Positions 1 through 8,295 of a stretch of DNA of 64,000 nucleotides are shown here, piece after piece; within the stretch, counting starts at the first letter, position 1; each line of letters starts with the position of its first letter. Made by a program: the position numbers and the translations under genes. The stretch spans positions 62,001 through 126,000 of the forward strand of contig JAIXSM010000076.1 in NCBI GenBank assembly GCA_027484655.1. The letters are read 5' to 3'. The notes under the pieces are model-generated. The model saw only the letters and a list, made by a program, of their open reading frames with translations. It made no database searches and was not told where the DNA came from. The stretch is from Hyphomicrobiales bacterium (GTDB lineage: Bacteria > Pseudomonadota > Alphaproteobacteria > Rhizobiales > Beijerinckiaceae).

Positions 1-1137
1 CGCGGCGCGCCGCTCCGCTTCCTCGGTGCGTCGGGCCTGGGCGTCCGCTTGCGCCGCAAGATCGTCAACGAGGCGGGTCTGGTTGCCGATCATCGAGTCA
101 ATCTCACGCTGGCCCGCCTCTGTGTCGGCCTCCAGCAGCGCGACCCCGCGCAACAGCGGCGAGACGAAGCGACTGGCCCGCCAGATGTTCAGCACGACGC
201 ACCCCAGCGCCGCCCACATGGACAGGGTTCGCAACCCGGAAAGCACGCCAATCTGCGCTCGTAGCCAGGCGGCTGTGCTCTGGCCCAATTCGCCCTGTTC
301 CCCGATCCAGCCGATCCATGCGCCGCGCGTGTCATTCGCCAGTCCCAGCGCCCACGCGATGAGGACCAGCACGACGGCGAGGACCAGCAGCCGCGCCTGC
401 CCGCGGAAGGCCCACATGGCGTGCAGGAAGGCGCCAGCGCGGCCTGCGAGGCTGCGGTTGTCCGACACGTCCCGGACGAGATCCTTGTACGTGGCGACCG
501 GATCGCCAGACTCGAAGCCGAACGCGCGCAGGCGGCTCTCGATCCGCCCCCGGTTCGCCCGCGCCCACGAATCGATCCGTGAGCCGCCCGCCTGGTAGAG
601 CACGGTCTCCGCAAGGCGCGCCCGGCGCCCGGAAAGCTCCCGCAGGGTCTGGCGCTCTCCGTCGAGGCGCCGCCGCAACTCGATCAGTCGCTCGCTGGCG
701 ACCCGCACCGCGTCAACGGGATCGGCCCCCGACGCGACCGCCTCTTCCGCCAGAGCCGCATTGTTGCCCCCTGTGGCGCGCATCGCCTCGTAGACGCCTG
801 CGGCCAGTGTTACTGCCGGCTCGGCGCCGGCGCTGGCGTCCACGCGTGCGATGACCACGTTCGGCGCGAAGGGCGAATCCGGGCCTGCGGAGCGCGAGAA
901 CGCCTGCGCGAAGTCAAGCAAACGGCCGAGCGCGAAACTCTTTCCGGAGCCGGCGGGCCCGAGCAGGGCCATGGTCAGCGGATTGTTTTCCGACCGGTGC
1001 GCGGCAAGTTCCGCGAGCCCGCGAACGGCCGCGTCAAAGCCAAGCGCATCCGTCGATTCGGGAGTGGTCCTCACCTCGGCCGGGGCGGACGCGGGAACCG
1101 GTTCAACGTCTTGAACAAGCGTGCTGGTTTCGGTCAA
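1..1137 (-). CDS. KAP-like P-loop NTPase with two membrane segments (C-terminus beyond window)
   Basis: The reading frame stays open to base 1, so only the first 379 residues are visible. I chose a TTG start at 1135-1137 because a strong GGAGG ribosome site lies 6-7 bases upstream; no ATG fits as well. A Walker A motif, GPAGSGKS, is at residues 60-67. Two hydrophobic stretches (about 248-266 and 303-319) look like a membrane hairpin, and the region after the second is charged and probably coiled coil. A P-loop interrupted by a membrane hairpin is the layout of KAP-family NTPases, which are membrane-anchored and of poorly known role. The family call is inference from layout and the Walker A motif; the Walker B region is not obvious in the visible part. 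It is divergent from the amidase to its right. Confidence 0.55.
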   Translation of the reverse strand, partial: MTETSTLVQDVEPVPASAPAEVRTTPESTDALGFDAAVRGLAELAAHRSENNPLTMALLGPAGSGKSFALGRLLDFAQAFSRSAGPDSPFAPNVVIARVDASAGAEPAVTLAAGVYEAMRATGGNNAALAEEAVASGADPVDAVRVASERLIELRRRLDGERQTLRELSGRRARLAETVLYQAGGSRIDSWARANRGRIESRLRAFGFESGDPVATYKDLVRDVSDNRSLAGRAGAFLHAMWAFRGQARLLVLAVVLVLIAWALGLANDTRGAWIGWIGEQGELGQSTAAWLRAQIGVLSGLRTLSMWAALGCVVLNIWRASRFVSPLLRGVALLEADTEAGQREIDSMIGNQTRLVDDLAAQADAQARRTEEAERRAA

Positions 1138-1324
1138 GCTTCCCTCCGGGCGGGGCGTCAGCGCTCATTGGCTTGAAGCTTATCACGGCGGCCCTCGCCG
1201 GCACAAAATCGGTCTCGAAAAGGGTTAAACGCAAACCCGAGCTTGCCAGACGCCTCGCGTGGCTGGATTTTTGCGTCATCGGTTCAGAGCCATTCAGCAG
1301 AACCAAGCAGCAGAACCATCCAGA

Positions 1325-2665
1325 ATGAGACCGCCATCCATGGAAAGCTTCGCCAAGGCCACCGCAGCATTCGCATCCGGCGCCGACACGCCCCGCGCGT
1401 TCCTTGAGCGCCGGCTCGCCGCCATCGACGCGCGGGAGGCGGGTGTTCTCGCCTTTGTCGCGCGCGCCGACGTGGCGACGACCCGCGCGCTTGCGGATGC
1501 GGCGACGGCGCGCTGGAAGGAGGGGCGCCCCCTTTCGCCGCTGGACGGGATGCCCGTCGGCGTCAAGGATGTGATCGAGACCATCGACCTGCCCACGGAG
1601 ATGGGCTCGCCCCTTTATCGCGGGTGGCGCGGGGACAAGGACGCCGCATCCGTCAAGGCCTTGCGCGAGGCCGGCGCCATCGTGCTGGGCAAGACCGTGA
1701 CCACGGAGTTCGCCGCCTCCCATCCGGGTCCGACGCGCAATCCGCATGATCCGGCGCGCACGCCCGGCGGCTCCAGCAGCGGCTCGGCGGCGGGCGTCGC
1801 GGCGGGGTTCTTCCCTATGGGTTTGGGCACGCAGGTGGTGGGCTCCATCGTGCGGCCGGCGAGCTTTTGCGGGGTCGTGGGGTTCAAGCCGACCATCGGC
1901 GGCCTCAACCGCGGCGGCAGCCATGACTACATGAGCCAGTCGGCGCAGGGCGTGCTCGCCGCCTCGCTGGACGATGCGTGGTTGAGCGCCTACGCCATCG
2001 TCTCCCGCGTGGGCGGAGATCCCGGGTTCCCGGGCCTGTCTGGCCCCGCATCGCCGCCCGCCGCGCAGGCGCCCGGGACGCTCATCGCGCTGGAGACGCC
2101 CGGCTGGCAGTCCGCCAGCGCCGGCGCGCGCGCCGCGTTCGAGGCTGCCGCTGCGCGCCTTCGCGCCGCCGGCGTGACGCTGCTTACCCGCCGCGACGAT
2201 GCAGCCATCGAGGAGGTCGAGCGGCTGTTCGCCCGCTGCCTGCCCGTCACGCGCGATATCAACGCTTGGGAATCTCGCTGGCCGCTCAACACGTACATGG
2301 AGCGGGACGCCTCAAAACTCAGCGCCGCCATGCGCGAGCGCTACGAGGAAACCGCGCATATGACCATGGATGATTACCGCGCGTTGCTCGTCGAGCGTGC
2401 GGCGATCCGTGCGGCCTACGCGCGTCTGGCGGCCCTTGCGCCGGCGTGCGTCACCCTGTCGGCCACGGGGCCGGCGCCGCTGGGTCTTGAGTCCACAGGC
2501 GATCCTGCCTTCGTCGTGGCGGGCTCCATGCTGGGCGTGCCGGCGCTCAACCTGCCGCTTCTCGCGGACGAGGGGCTGCCGCTGGGCTTGCAGATGCTCG
2601 GTTTCGAGCATGGCGACGCGGACCTGTTCGCCCGCGCCGCCTGGGTCGTCAGCGCTTTCGCGTAA
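1325..2665 (+). CDS. Amidase signature family hydrolase
   Basis: An amidase signature (AS) enzyme of 446 residues that hydrolyses an amide bond; the substrate cannot be read from sequence. The Ser-cisSer-Lys triad is recognisable: Lys81 in VGVKDVI, the Gly/Ser-rich motif GGSSSGSAAG at 148-157 with the cis-Ser near 151, and the nucleophile Ser174 in GSIVRPAS. The usual GTDTGGSI is changed here to GTQVVGSI, but the serine is kept. Start is uncertain: ATG at 1325, ATG at 1340 and GTG at 1259 are all in frame and none has a strong ribosome site. It stands alone and converges on the copper genes to its right. GatA of the tRNA amidotransferase is unlikely because no gatB or gatC is near. Confidence 0.85.
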   Translation: MRPPSMESFAKATAAFASGADTPRAFLERRLAAIDAREAGVLAFVARADVATTRALADAATARWKEGRPLSPLDGMPVGVKDVIETIDLPTEMGSPLYRGWRGDKDAASVKALREAGAIVLGKTVTTEFAASHPGPTRNPHDPARTPGGSSSGSAAGVAAGFFPMGLGTQVVGSIVRPASFCGVVGFKPTIGGLNRGGSHDYMSQSAQGVLAASLDDAWLSAYAIVSRVGGDPGFPGLSGPASPPAAQAPGTLIALETPGWQSASAGARAAFEAAAARLRAAGVTLLTRRDDAAIEEVERLFARCLPVTRDINAWESRWPLNTYMERDASKLSAAMRERYEETAHMTMDDYRALLVERAAIRAAYARLAALAPACVTLSATGPAPLGLESTGDPAFVVAGSMLGVPALNLPLLADEGLPLGLQMLGFEHGDADLFARAAWVVSAFA

Positions 2666-2671
2666 CGGGCG

Positions 2672-2693
2672 CGGCGGGCTTTTGAGCCCGCCG
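2672..2693. terminator. Hairpin between convergent genes
   Basis: A 9-bp perfect stem (CGGCGGGCT with AGCCCGCCG) and a 4-base loop lie between the convergent stop codons of the amidase and the YcnI-PCuAC gene. No T run follows on either strand, so a terminator role is inferred from position only. Confidence 0.4.
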
Positions 2694-2703
2694 GCTCCGG
2701 AAC

Positions 2704-3699
2704 TCAGTGGCGATGCCCGCCGTGCCCGCCATGCCCGCCGTGGCTGTCGTGTCCGCCGTGGCCGCCGCTTCCGCCCTGAGTGGTCGCCCCCAGCGGCGCC
2801 ACGGCGAACTGTACTTCTACGGAGCCCGCCTTTTCGAATGTCAGCCGGCCGCGCACGGGGGCGCCGGTGACGACTGGGCCCTTCAGCTCCATGAACATGA
2901 GGTGCAGGCCGCCGGGGCGCAGCTCCACGGTCTGGCCCGGCGCGATCTCCAGTCCGGCGCGCAGCTCCCGCATGCGCATGACCGAGCCGTCCATGACCAT
3001 CTCGTGCACCTCGACCCGACGAGCGCCTTCGAACGATCCGCCCACGAGCCGGTCGACTTCTGCGCCCGTGTTGGTGATCCGCACGTACCCGCCCGCAACC
3101 GGCGCGCCCTTCGGGGTGGCGCGGGTCCATGGCGCTGTCACCACAAGGGCGCCGACGCGATAGCTCGCCTCGGCCGGCGTCTGCGCTGCTGCGGCGGCGA
3201 CAAGGCGAATGGCCGGCGCAGGATTGGCGGGGCGCGCGGCGCCCGCGGCCGGGATCTCCACCCAGCCGATCTTCGCGCCGTCGCATTCCTGCATGACGCG
3301 GGCGTGGATGAGCCCGGCGGTCGCGTGGGGGGAGATGCGGGCTACGAAGGTGAATTCGTCGTAGTGGCCGTCCTCCAGCTTCCCGCCGGACCAGACGATT
3401 TCGCGTACGCCGCCTGTCTCCGTGCGCCCGTGATTGTCCACGGCCTTCGCATAGGGCGCCGACGTGGTCGCAACTGACCAGCCAGCCTTTGGCATCGGCT
3501 TTGCGGAGACGATCTCCTCAGGCAGGGACACGCGGATGGCGTGCGTCGGCTGCCCGTCGCAGCCGTGGGGAACCCGCAGAACTCCCCGATAGGGCGCCCC
3601 GACGGTCGCCTCGGCGCGTTCAAAGGTGACATGCGCCACTGCAGGCGCGGAAAAACATGCGGCGGCGACGAGCGCGGCCGCGCAAGCGACGAGTTTCAT
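2704..3699 (-). CDS. YcnI (DUF1775)-PCuAC (DUF461) copper-binding fusion with His-rich tail
   Basis: A secreted periplasmic protein of 331 residues. A signal peptide ends at ...APAVA, leaving His23 as the first mature residue, as in YcnI proteins where the N-terminal histidine and a tryptophan (Trp74 candidate) help bind Cu(II). The YcnI-like domain runs to about 160. From about 184 to 305 comes a PCuAC copper chaperone domain with the ligand pattern HEM (232-234), MRM (241-243) and HLM (266-268), which in this family carries Cu(I) to cytochrome oxidase. The tail (311-331) has repeated GGH units. The start is the ATG at 3699 with a GAGGA site upstream. It is probably last in an operon with the DUF2946-like and MFS genes. 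The domain calls are firm; a single protein handling both copper states is inference. Confidence 0.88.
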   Translation of the reverse strand: MKLVACAAALVAAACFSAPAVAHVTFERAEATVGAPYRGVLRVPHGCDGQPTHAIRVSLPEEIVSAKPMPKAGWSVATTSAPYAKAVDNHGRTETGGVREIVWSGGKLEDGHYDEFTFVARISPHATAGLIHARVMQECDGAKIGWVEIPAAGAARPANPAPAIRLVAAAAAQTPAEASYRVGALVVTAPWTRATPKGAPVAGGYVRITNTGAEVDRLVGGSFEGARRVEVHEMVMDGSVMRMRELRAGLEIAPGQTVELRPGGLHLMFMELKGPVVTGAPVRGRLTFEKAGSVEVQFAVAPLGATTQGGSGGHGGHDSHGGHGGHGGHRH

Positions 3700-3746
3700 G
3701 AATACATCCTCACGACGTGGGCCGAAGAGGCCCGGTTCTGGTTTGT

Positions 3747-4154
3747 TCAGGACAACGTCGGAGGGGGAGGGGGCGCGCGGGCCTGCGGCACGCGAACGCC
3801 GGGACCAGAGGCGACCCCGGGCGCGCTCGCGAGCGGGGCTGCGGCTGGCCGCCCATGGGGCGCGACAACGGCTGCTACGGCAAGCGGCAGTGCGGCGCTG
3901 TGACACAGCGTTGGGCACGCGCAATTGTGGGCGTGGGCTGGCGCTGTCGGGGTCTGCTGTCCGGCGTCCGATTGTCCAGACGGCGCACAGATCAGGTAGC
4001 CTTCAAGGGCGTGGAGGTCAGCCGCTGGCCGTCCCCCGGCGTGGGCGCCGCCCATGACGCCTGCGAGGAACGCCTGGGCAAGCAGTGCGTACAGGCCGAG
4101 GATGAGCAATCCCGCCTGCAGGCCGCCGACATGGTGTGCGCGTCCCTTCGCCAT
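3747..4154 (-). CDS. DUF2946-like small membrane/periplasmic protein
   Basis: A 135-residue protein with an N-terminal hydrophobic segment (about 12-34), then a polar region with a His/Cys cluster at 74-85 (H-x-H-x-C-x-C-x3-C-H) and an Ala/Pro-rich end. Small proteins of this type (DUF2946) often sit beside copper or TonB genes, so a copper-linked periplasmic role is inferred from the neighbours. The ATG at 4154 is chosen because it starts just before the hydrophobic segment; an AGGAG lies rather far upstream (about 16 bases). It lies 31 bases after the MFS gene and 47 bases before the YcnI-PCuAC start, on the same strand. Confidence 0.6.
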   Translation of the reverse strand: MAKGRAHHVGGLQAGLLILGLYALLAQAFLAGVMGGAHAGGRPAADLHALEGYLICAPSGQSDAGQQTPTAPAHAHNCACPTLCHSAALPLAVAAVVAPHGRPAAAPLASAPGVASGPGVRVPQARAPPPPPTLS

Positions 4155-4185
4155 GGCCTTTCCAAGCCACGCTCCTGCGCCGGCG

Positions 4186-5385
4186 TCAAGACGGCCGGCG
4201 TTTCCCCGCCGCTGTTGCACCGGCGAACAACACCACGCAAACGGCGAGCAGCGCGCCGCACGCCCATGCGCCCGCCGCGTTGCCGCTGCTCGACCAGTCG
4301 CTGACGAGCCCGACCACGACCGGCCCCGCCACGTACCCCACGTCGCTGATCGTGCGCTGCACGCCCATGCCTGAACCGTACTTCGTGCGCGGCAGCGCCT
4401 CGATGGTGAAGGCGCCCACGGCCGGGCCGTTCAGACCGGTCGCAAGACCATACACCGTCATCGAGGCCCAGAACCACGCCGGATGATCGCCCCCCAGAAT
4501 CAGGACGATCCCAACGGCGGAGAAAACCAGCGAGATCAGCACCGCCAGACGCGAGCCAAGACGGGCGATCAGCATGGTCGTCAATGGCAGCACCAAGAGA
4601 ATCGCCCCGGCGCTGATGGTCACCCCAAGGCCGATGGTCGCCACATCCAGCGCGAACGCCTGATCGCCCACGAGCGGCACGAGTTGGAACAGAAACGCGG
4701 TGCGCGTGAAGAACACCACGCACGACACCAGCGAGATGCTGATGAACGGCAGCGTCCAAAGGCCGCGCTGGGCGCCCATGGCTGCCGAGCGCGTGCTGAT
4801 GGGCGCGTGCTGATCCTTGAATGTGAGAACGCCCACGATGGCCGTCGCCGCAGAGATCACCAGCAGCGCCCAGAACGGCGCGGCCAGACCAAACCGGCTG
4901 GCGATAAAGCCGCCGAACACCGGCCCCAGCGTCGCGCCCAGTTGCAGGGCGGCCTGGTAGAGCCCCACGAGCCGCGCGCGGGACTCGGATGTGGACAGAT
5001 CCGCCAGAGCTGCGCTGGACACGGTCATGTACATGCCCGAGCCCACGCCCTGCACGAAGCGCCAGAAAATGAGGTGGTTGAAGTCTGTGGCCAGCGCCGC
5101 GCCGACGCACCCCACGCCGATGATGACCGCACCGGCGATGAGCATGGGGCGGCGCCCCACCATCTGGCTCAGGTAGCCGGAGGGGAAGTTCGACATGAGC
5201 CGACCCACGCCGAAAATCGTGACCAACATTCCAACAAGGGTCGCCGTGACGCCGAACGTCGCCGCGTAGAGTGAAAGCACCGGCGCCATCATGCCGCTGC
5301 CGATCATGGTGATACAGATCATGGCCAGCAGAGGCCAGGCCTGCCGGTCGCGGCGAAGGGACTCGGGGAAGGAGCGCAGGCGCAT
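4186..5385 (-). CDS. MFS transporter
   Basis: A 399-residue major facilitator superfamily protein with about 12 hydrophobic segments. The first loop carries GRRP in the MFS motif A region (GYLSQMVGRRP), and a second half begins after the long loop near residue 190. The substrate is unknown. The first gene of a probable three-gene minus-strand set with a DUF2946-like protein and the YcnI-PCuAC fusion, it might move a metal chelate or an unrelated drug; the link to copper is inference. The start is ATG 5385; longer in-frame starts would run into the divergent aldolase gene. The aldolase start is 112 bp away, so both promoters must lie in that gap. Confidence 0.85.
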   Translation of the reverse strand: MRLRSFPESLRRDRQAWPLLAMICITMIGSGMMAPVLSLYAATFGVTATLVGMLVTIFGVGRLMSNFPSGYLSQMVGRRPMLIAGAVIIGVGCVGAALATDFNHLIFWRFVQGVGSGMYMTVSSAALADLSTSESRARLVGLYQAALQLGATLGPVFGGFIASRFGLAAPFWALLVISAATAIVGVLTFKDQHAPISTRSAAMGAQRGLWTLPFISISLVSCVVFFTRTAFLFQLVPLVGDQAFALDVATIGLGVTISAGAILLVLPLTTMLIARLGSRLAVLISLVFSAVGIVLILGGDHPAWFWASMTVYGLATGLNGPAVGAFTIEALPRTKYGSGMGVQRTISDVGYVAGPVVVGLVSDWSSSGNAAGAWACGALLAVCVVLFAGATAAGKRRPS

Positions 5386-5497
5386 GACCAAGCCATCCCG
5401 CACTTGCTGCGGCGCGTCAATGACGAGCCCGCGCCGCGAGGCTGGACAAGGCGTCGCGCGTGGGCGATGAACCGGGCGAACCACATGGAGGAAACGG

Positions 5498-6256
5498 ATG
5501 AACGTCGCAGTGCCGAGCCCCGCCAACCGCGAGGCCATCGAGGCGAAGTTGCGCCAGCAGGTCGCCGCCTGCACCCTGATCCTGAACGACGAAGGCCTCA
5601 TGGGCTACAGCGGCCACGTGAGCGCGCGGCTGCCCGGCGAGGACGCCTACCTGATCCAGCCCATCGACACGAGCCGCGCGGGCCTGAAGCCCGACGACCT
5701 GCTCGTGTGTGATTACGATGGCCGCGTGCTGCGCGGCAACGGCAAATCAAAGCCGCCGGCGGAAGTGTTTTTGCATGGCGAAATCCTGCGCGCGCGCCCC
5801 GATGTGAACTCGGTGGCGCACTTCCATCACGATCTCACCAACGTGTTCACGCTGGTGGAAGGCGTGGACCTGCGGCCCATCAAGAACCACGCGATCCGCT
5901 GGCGCAGCGGCATTCCCGTGCATGAGGATCCCTCGCACGTAAGCGACTCGGGCCTTGGCCGCGCGGTTGCTGAAACGCTCGGCAGTCATCATGCGCTGCA
6001 GATCCGCGCGCACGGTCAGGTGATCGTTGCGGAGTCGGTCGAGGCGGTGCTCATCGACAGCGTGCATTTCGTCGAGAACGCGGTCGCGATGTATCACGCC
6101 GCCGCGCTGGGCAAGGTGCGCGCGCTCTCGGAGGCGGACATGGACGCGTTCGCGGTCGCCTTCAAGCGCCAGCGCCACATCGACAAGCTGTGGGAGTATT
6201 ACGTCGGCCGCGGCCGCACCAAGGGCTTCATCGCAGACGCTTGGGACGTTGGCTGA
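5498..6256 (+). CDS. Class II aldolase/adducin family protein
   Basis: A 252-residue protein of the class II aldolase/adducin fold, a zinc enzyme family that cleaves sugar phosphates or acts as decarboxylase or dehydratase in carboxylate breakdown. The metal-site pattern is present: LHGEI, then HFHHDL about 20 residues on, and a later histidine in IRAHGQ. The start ATG has GGAGG six bases upstream. A diverged paralogue lies at 9373-10113, sharing SGHVSAR, RWRSGIP/RWQSGIP and DAVHFDENA-like blocks. Substrate is not determinable from sequence; the neighbouring hydrolase and TctC receptors suggest catabolism of an imported organic acid. Confidence 0.87.
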   Translation: MNVAVPSPANREAIEAKLRQQVAACTLILNDEGLMGYSGHVSARLPGEDAYLIQPIDTSRAGLKPDDLLVCDYDGRVLRGNGKSKPPAEVFLHGEILRARPDVNSVAHFHHDLTNVFTLVEGVDLRPIKNHAIRWRSGIPVHEDPSHVSDSGLGRAVAETLGSHHALQIRAHGQVIVAESVEAVLIDSVHFVENAVAMYHAAALGKVRALSEADMDAFAVAFKRQRHIDKLWEYYVGRGRTKGFIADAWDVG

Positions 6257-6297
6257 GCGCAGCAGCGCGGCGCTTGGGCGCCGCGCCTCTCACGCGA

Positions 6298-6996
6298 TCA
6301 CGCGCCGGGTCGCGCGTCCATCTGCGGCCCGAGCATCTTGCTCTCGAGTTCGTCCAGCGACAGCACGGTGGCGTACTTCGCGTTCATGTCGAACAGATTG
6401 GCGCAGTGGGCGAAGTTCGAGCGGTCGAAGCAGCAATCGTCCACCACGAACGTGTTGAAGCCGTTTGAAAACGCATCCACCACCGATGCGCGCACGCAGC
6501 CCGATGTTGAGACGCCGCACACCACCACGGTGTCGATCTGCTTTTTGACGAGATAACTTGCCAGCGGCGTCTGGAAGAACGCGCTGGCTTTGGTCTTCTC
6601 CAGCACCCATTCCCCCTCATGGGGCTCAATCGACTCCGGAAAATCGTTGAAGCGCGGCGGCACTATGTTGGTCACGCGCTTGCTCTTGGTCGCCTTGCCC
6701 GCATAGATCGTGTCTTCGGGATGGCTGCGCGTGTAAACGACTGGCCGCCCCAACTCGCGGAACAGGTGGATGAGCGCTGCGATGCGCGGCATCGTCTCCC
6801 ATGAAACCGGCCCGCACGCGGGGCCAAACTCGGCGATGGCCTCTTCCAGCGTCTTGCCTTCCGAGCCGCAGAAGCCGTACGTCACATCGACGACCACCAG
6901 CGCCGTGCGCTCGCCGATGTCGGCCGCGCCCATGAAGCCGCCCTTTTCGTAGGCCTTCAATTCCTCGGCAGGGATGATTTTCATCCAGTCTTTCAT
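6298..6996 (-). CDS. Isochorismatase-family cysteine hydrolase
   Basis: A 232-residue cytoplasmic cysteine hydrolase of the isochorismatase/N-carbamoylsarcosine amidase superfamily. The expected triad is visible: Asp37 in VVVDVTYGF, Lys134 in VLEKTKASAF and Cys167 in STSGCVRAS, the latter next to the family's cis-peptide region. Proteins of this length often hydrolyse N-carbamoyl or amide groups, for example in maleamate or carbamoylsarcosine breakdown. The start is ATG 6996 with an AAGGA upstream; the upstream in-frame extension has no good start. It is convergent with the aldolase on its left and precedes a TctC receptor on the same strand, which could supply its substrate (inference). Confidence 0.88.
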   Translation of the reverse strand: MKDWMKIIPAEELKAYEKGGFMGAADIGERTALVVVDVTYGFCGSEGKTLEEAIAEFGPACGPVSWETMPRIAALIHLFRELGRPVVYTRSHPEDTIYAGKATKSKRVTNIVPPRFNDFPESIEPHEGEWVLEKTKASAFFQTPLASYLVKKQIDTVVVCGVSTSGCVRASVVDAFSNGFNTFVVDDCCFDRSNFAHCANLFDMNAKYATVLSLDELESKMLGPQMDARPGA

Positions 6997-7063
6997 GGCC
7001 GCGTTTCCTTCCCGAAAACGCGCCGGAGAACAGCCCCGGCGCGGATGCTTCAAGCCCTGTCCG

Positions 7064-8098
7064 TCACCGCACGTGATAGATGCGACGCAGGCGATCAACG
7101 ATGTGCTGCGGCGTCGCGTAGAGGCGTCGAATCTCCTCCTGCAACTGCTCGCCGGAGCGCGGCGAGTCGATGAGCAGGCCCTGCTTGTCCGCCTCGGCGC
7201 GGAAGTCCGCGTCCTTGATCATGTCCATGAACGCCTTGCGCAGCGCGGCCACGCGATCAGCGGGCACGTCCGGCGGCGCCACGAACGGGCGGCCAAGCGT
7301 AAGCGGGCCGTACGCCGCGCGGAAGAGCAGCCGGTCTTCCTCGTTCTTGATGAGATCATCGCCGTAGGGAACATCCTTGAGCGCCGGCTCCTTCTCCGGG
7401 CCGTACTGCAACAGCACGCGCACCTTGTTTTCCGCGAGCCATTGCTTCTTCACGGACGTGAGCGACGACCACATGGTGAGGCCGTACGTATCGATCTCCC
7501 CGCGCTCGATGGCGAGGTACGCCTCGTTCTGCCCGGGATAGCCCGCGATGACCTTGATCTTCGTGCCCAGCAACTCGTTCATGATGCGCGAATAGAACGC
7601 GGGGCCCGAATTGACGCCCGAGGCGCCGGCCGTCATCTCGCGCACCTTCACGTCCTCAAGCGTCTTGAACGGCGAGGTGTGCCACACGAAGAGAAGGCCC
7701 ACCTCGACGGATGGCGTGCCGAGCCAGTTCATCCTCGTCGGGTCGTAATCGGCCTCCTTTGTGCCGAACAGCGGCTCCAGCGGCGCGTTGTTTTGCAGGC
7801 CGCCCACCACGAGCCCGTCACGCGGGGCGGTGGCCGCAAGGAACTTGTTCGCCACGATGCCGCCAGCGCCGGGCATATTGCGCGGAACCATGGTTGGCTG
7901 GCCGGGAATATGCTTGGTGATGTGGCGCGCGATGGTGCGGGAAAGCGCGTCGTAGCCGCCGCCGGCCGACGACGAGATGACCATCGTCATGCTCTTGCCA
8001 CGGTAGAAATCGGCCACCGGATCGGCTGCCGCCGGGGCCGCGGCCAGCGCCGCTCCCAGCGCAGCAGCGCAAGCGAAGGCCCGGATGCACGTGTTCAT
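7064..8098 (-). CDS. TctC/Bug family periplasmic solute receptor (1)
   Basis: A 344-residue tripartite tricarboxylate transporter receptor. The signal peptide ends near ...APAAA-D, followed by the family block with FYRGK, the glycine-rich AGGGYD ligand loop and NMPGAGG. Such receptors bind small carboxylates in the periplasm and pass them to TctA/TctB membrane proteins, neither of which is in this window. The ATG at 8098 follows GGAGGGG. It is divergent from a second TctC gene at 8296 across a 197-bp gap and lies upstream of the isochorismatase-type hydrolase on the same strand. Confidence 0.9.
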   Translation of the reverse strand: MNTCIRAFACAAALGAALAAAPAAADPVADFYRGKSMTMVISSSAGGGYDALSRTIARHITKHIPGQPTMVPRNMPGAGGIVANKFLAATAPRDGLVVGGLQNNAPLEPLFGTKEADYDPTRMNWLGTPSVEVGLLFVWHTSPFKTLEDVKVREMTAGASGVNSGPAFYSRIMNELLGTKIKVIAGYPGQNEAYLAIERGEIDTYGLTMWSSLTSVKKQWLAENKVRVLLQYGPEKEPALKDVPYGDDLIKNEEDRLLFRAAYGPLTLGRPFVAPPDVPADRVAALRKAFMDMIKDADFRAEADKQGLLIDSPRSGEQLQEEIRRLYATPQHIVDRLRRIYHVR

Positions 8099-8295
8099 TC
8101 TTGTCCCCTCCAACGGTATTGGCCGGATGGGCGGATCACCCCCGTCCAGCGGCGCGCATGCTGCCAACATTGGCCGCGCTAATCAAGCTTGGCGCGTTCG
8201 TTCCATCGCGCTTGCGCGCCCACATTCGCGCCCTTAGAACTTCGGGCGCAAAACAGAAGAGGCGGTTGCGCCGCCGCAGCCAGAGGAGAGGAACC

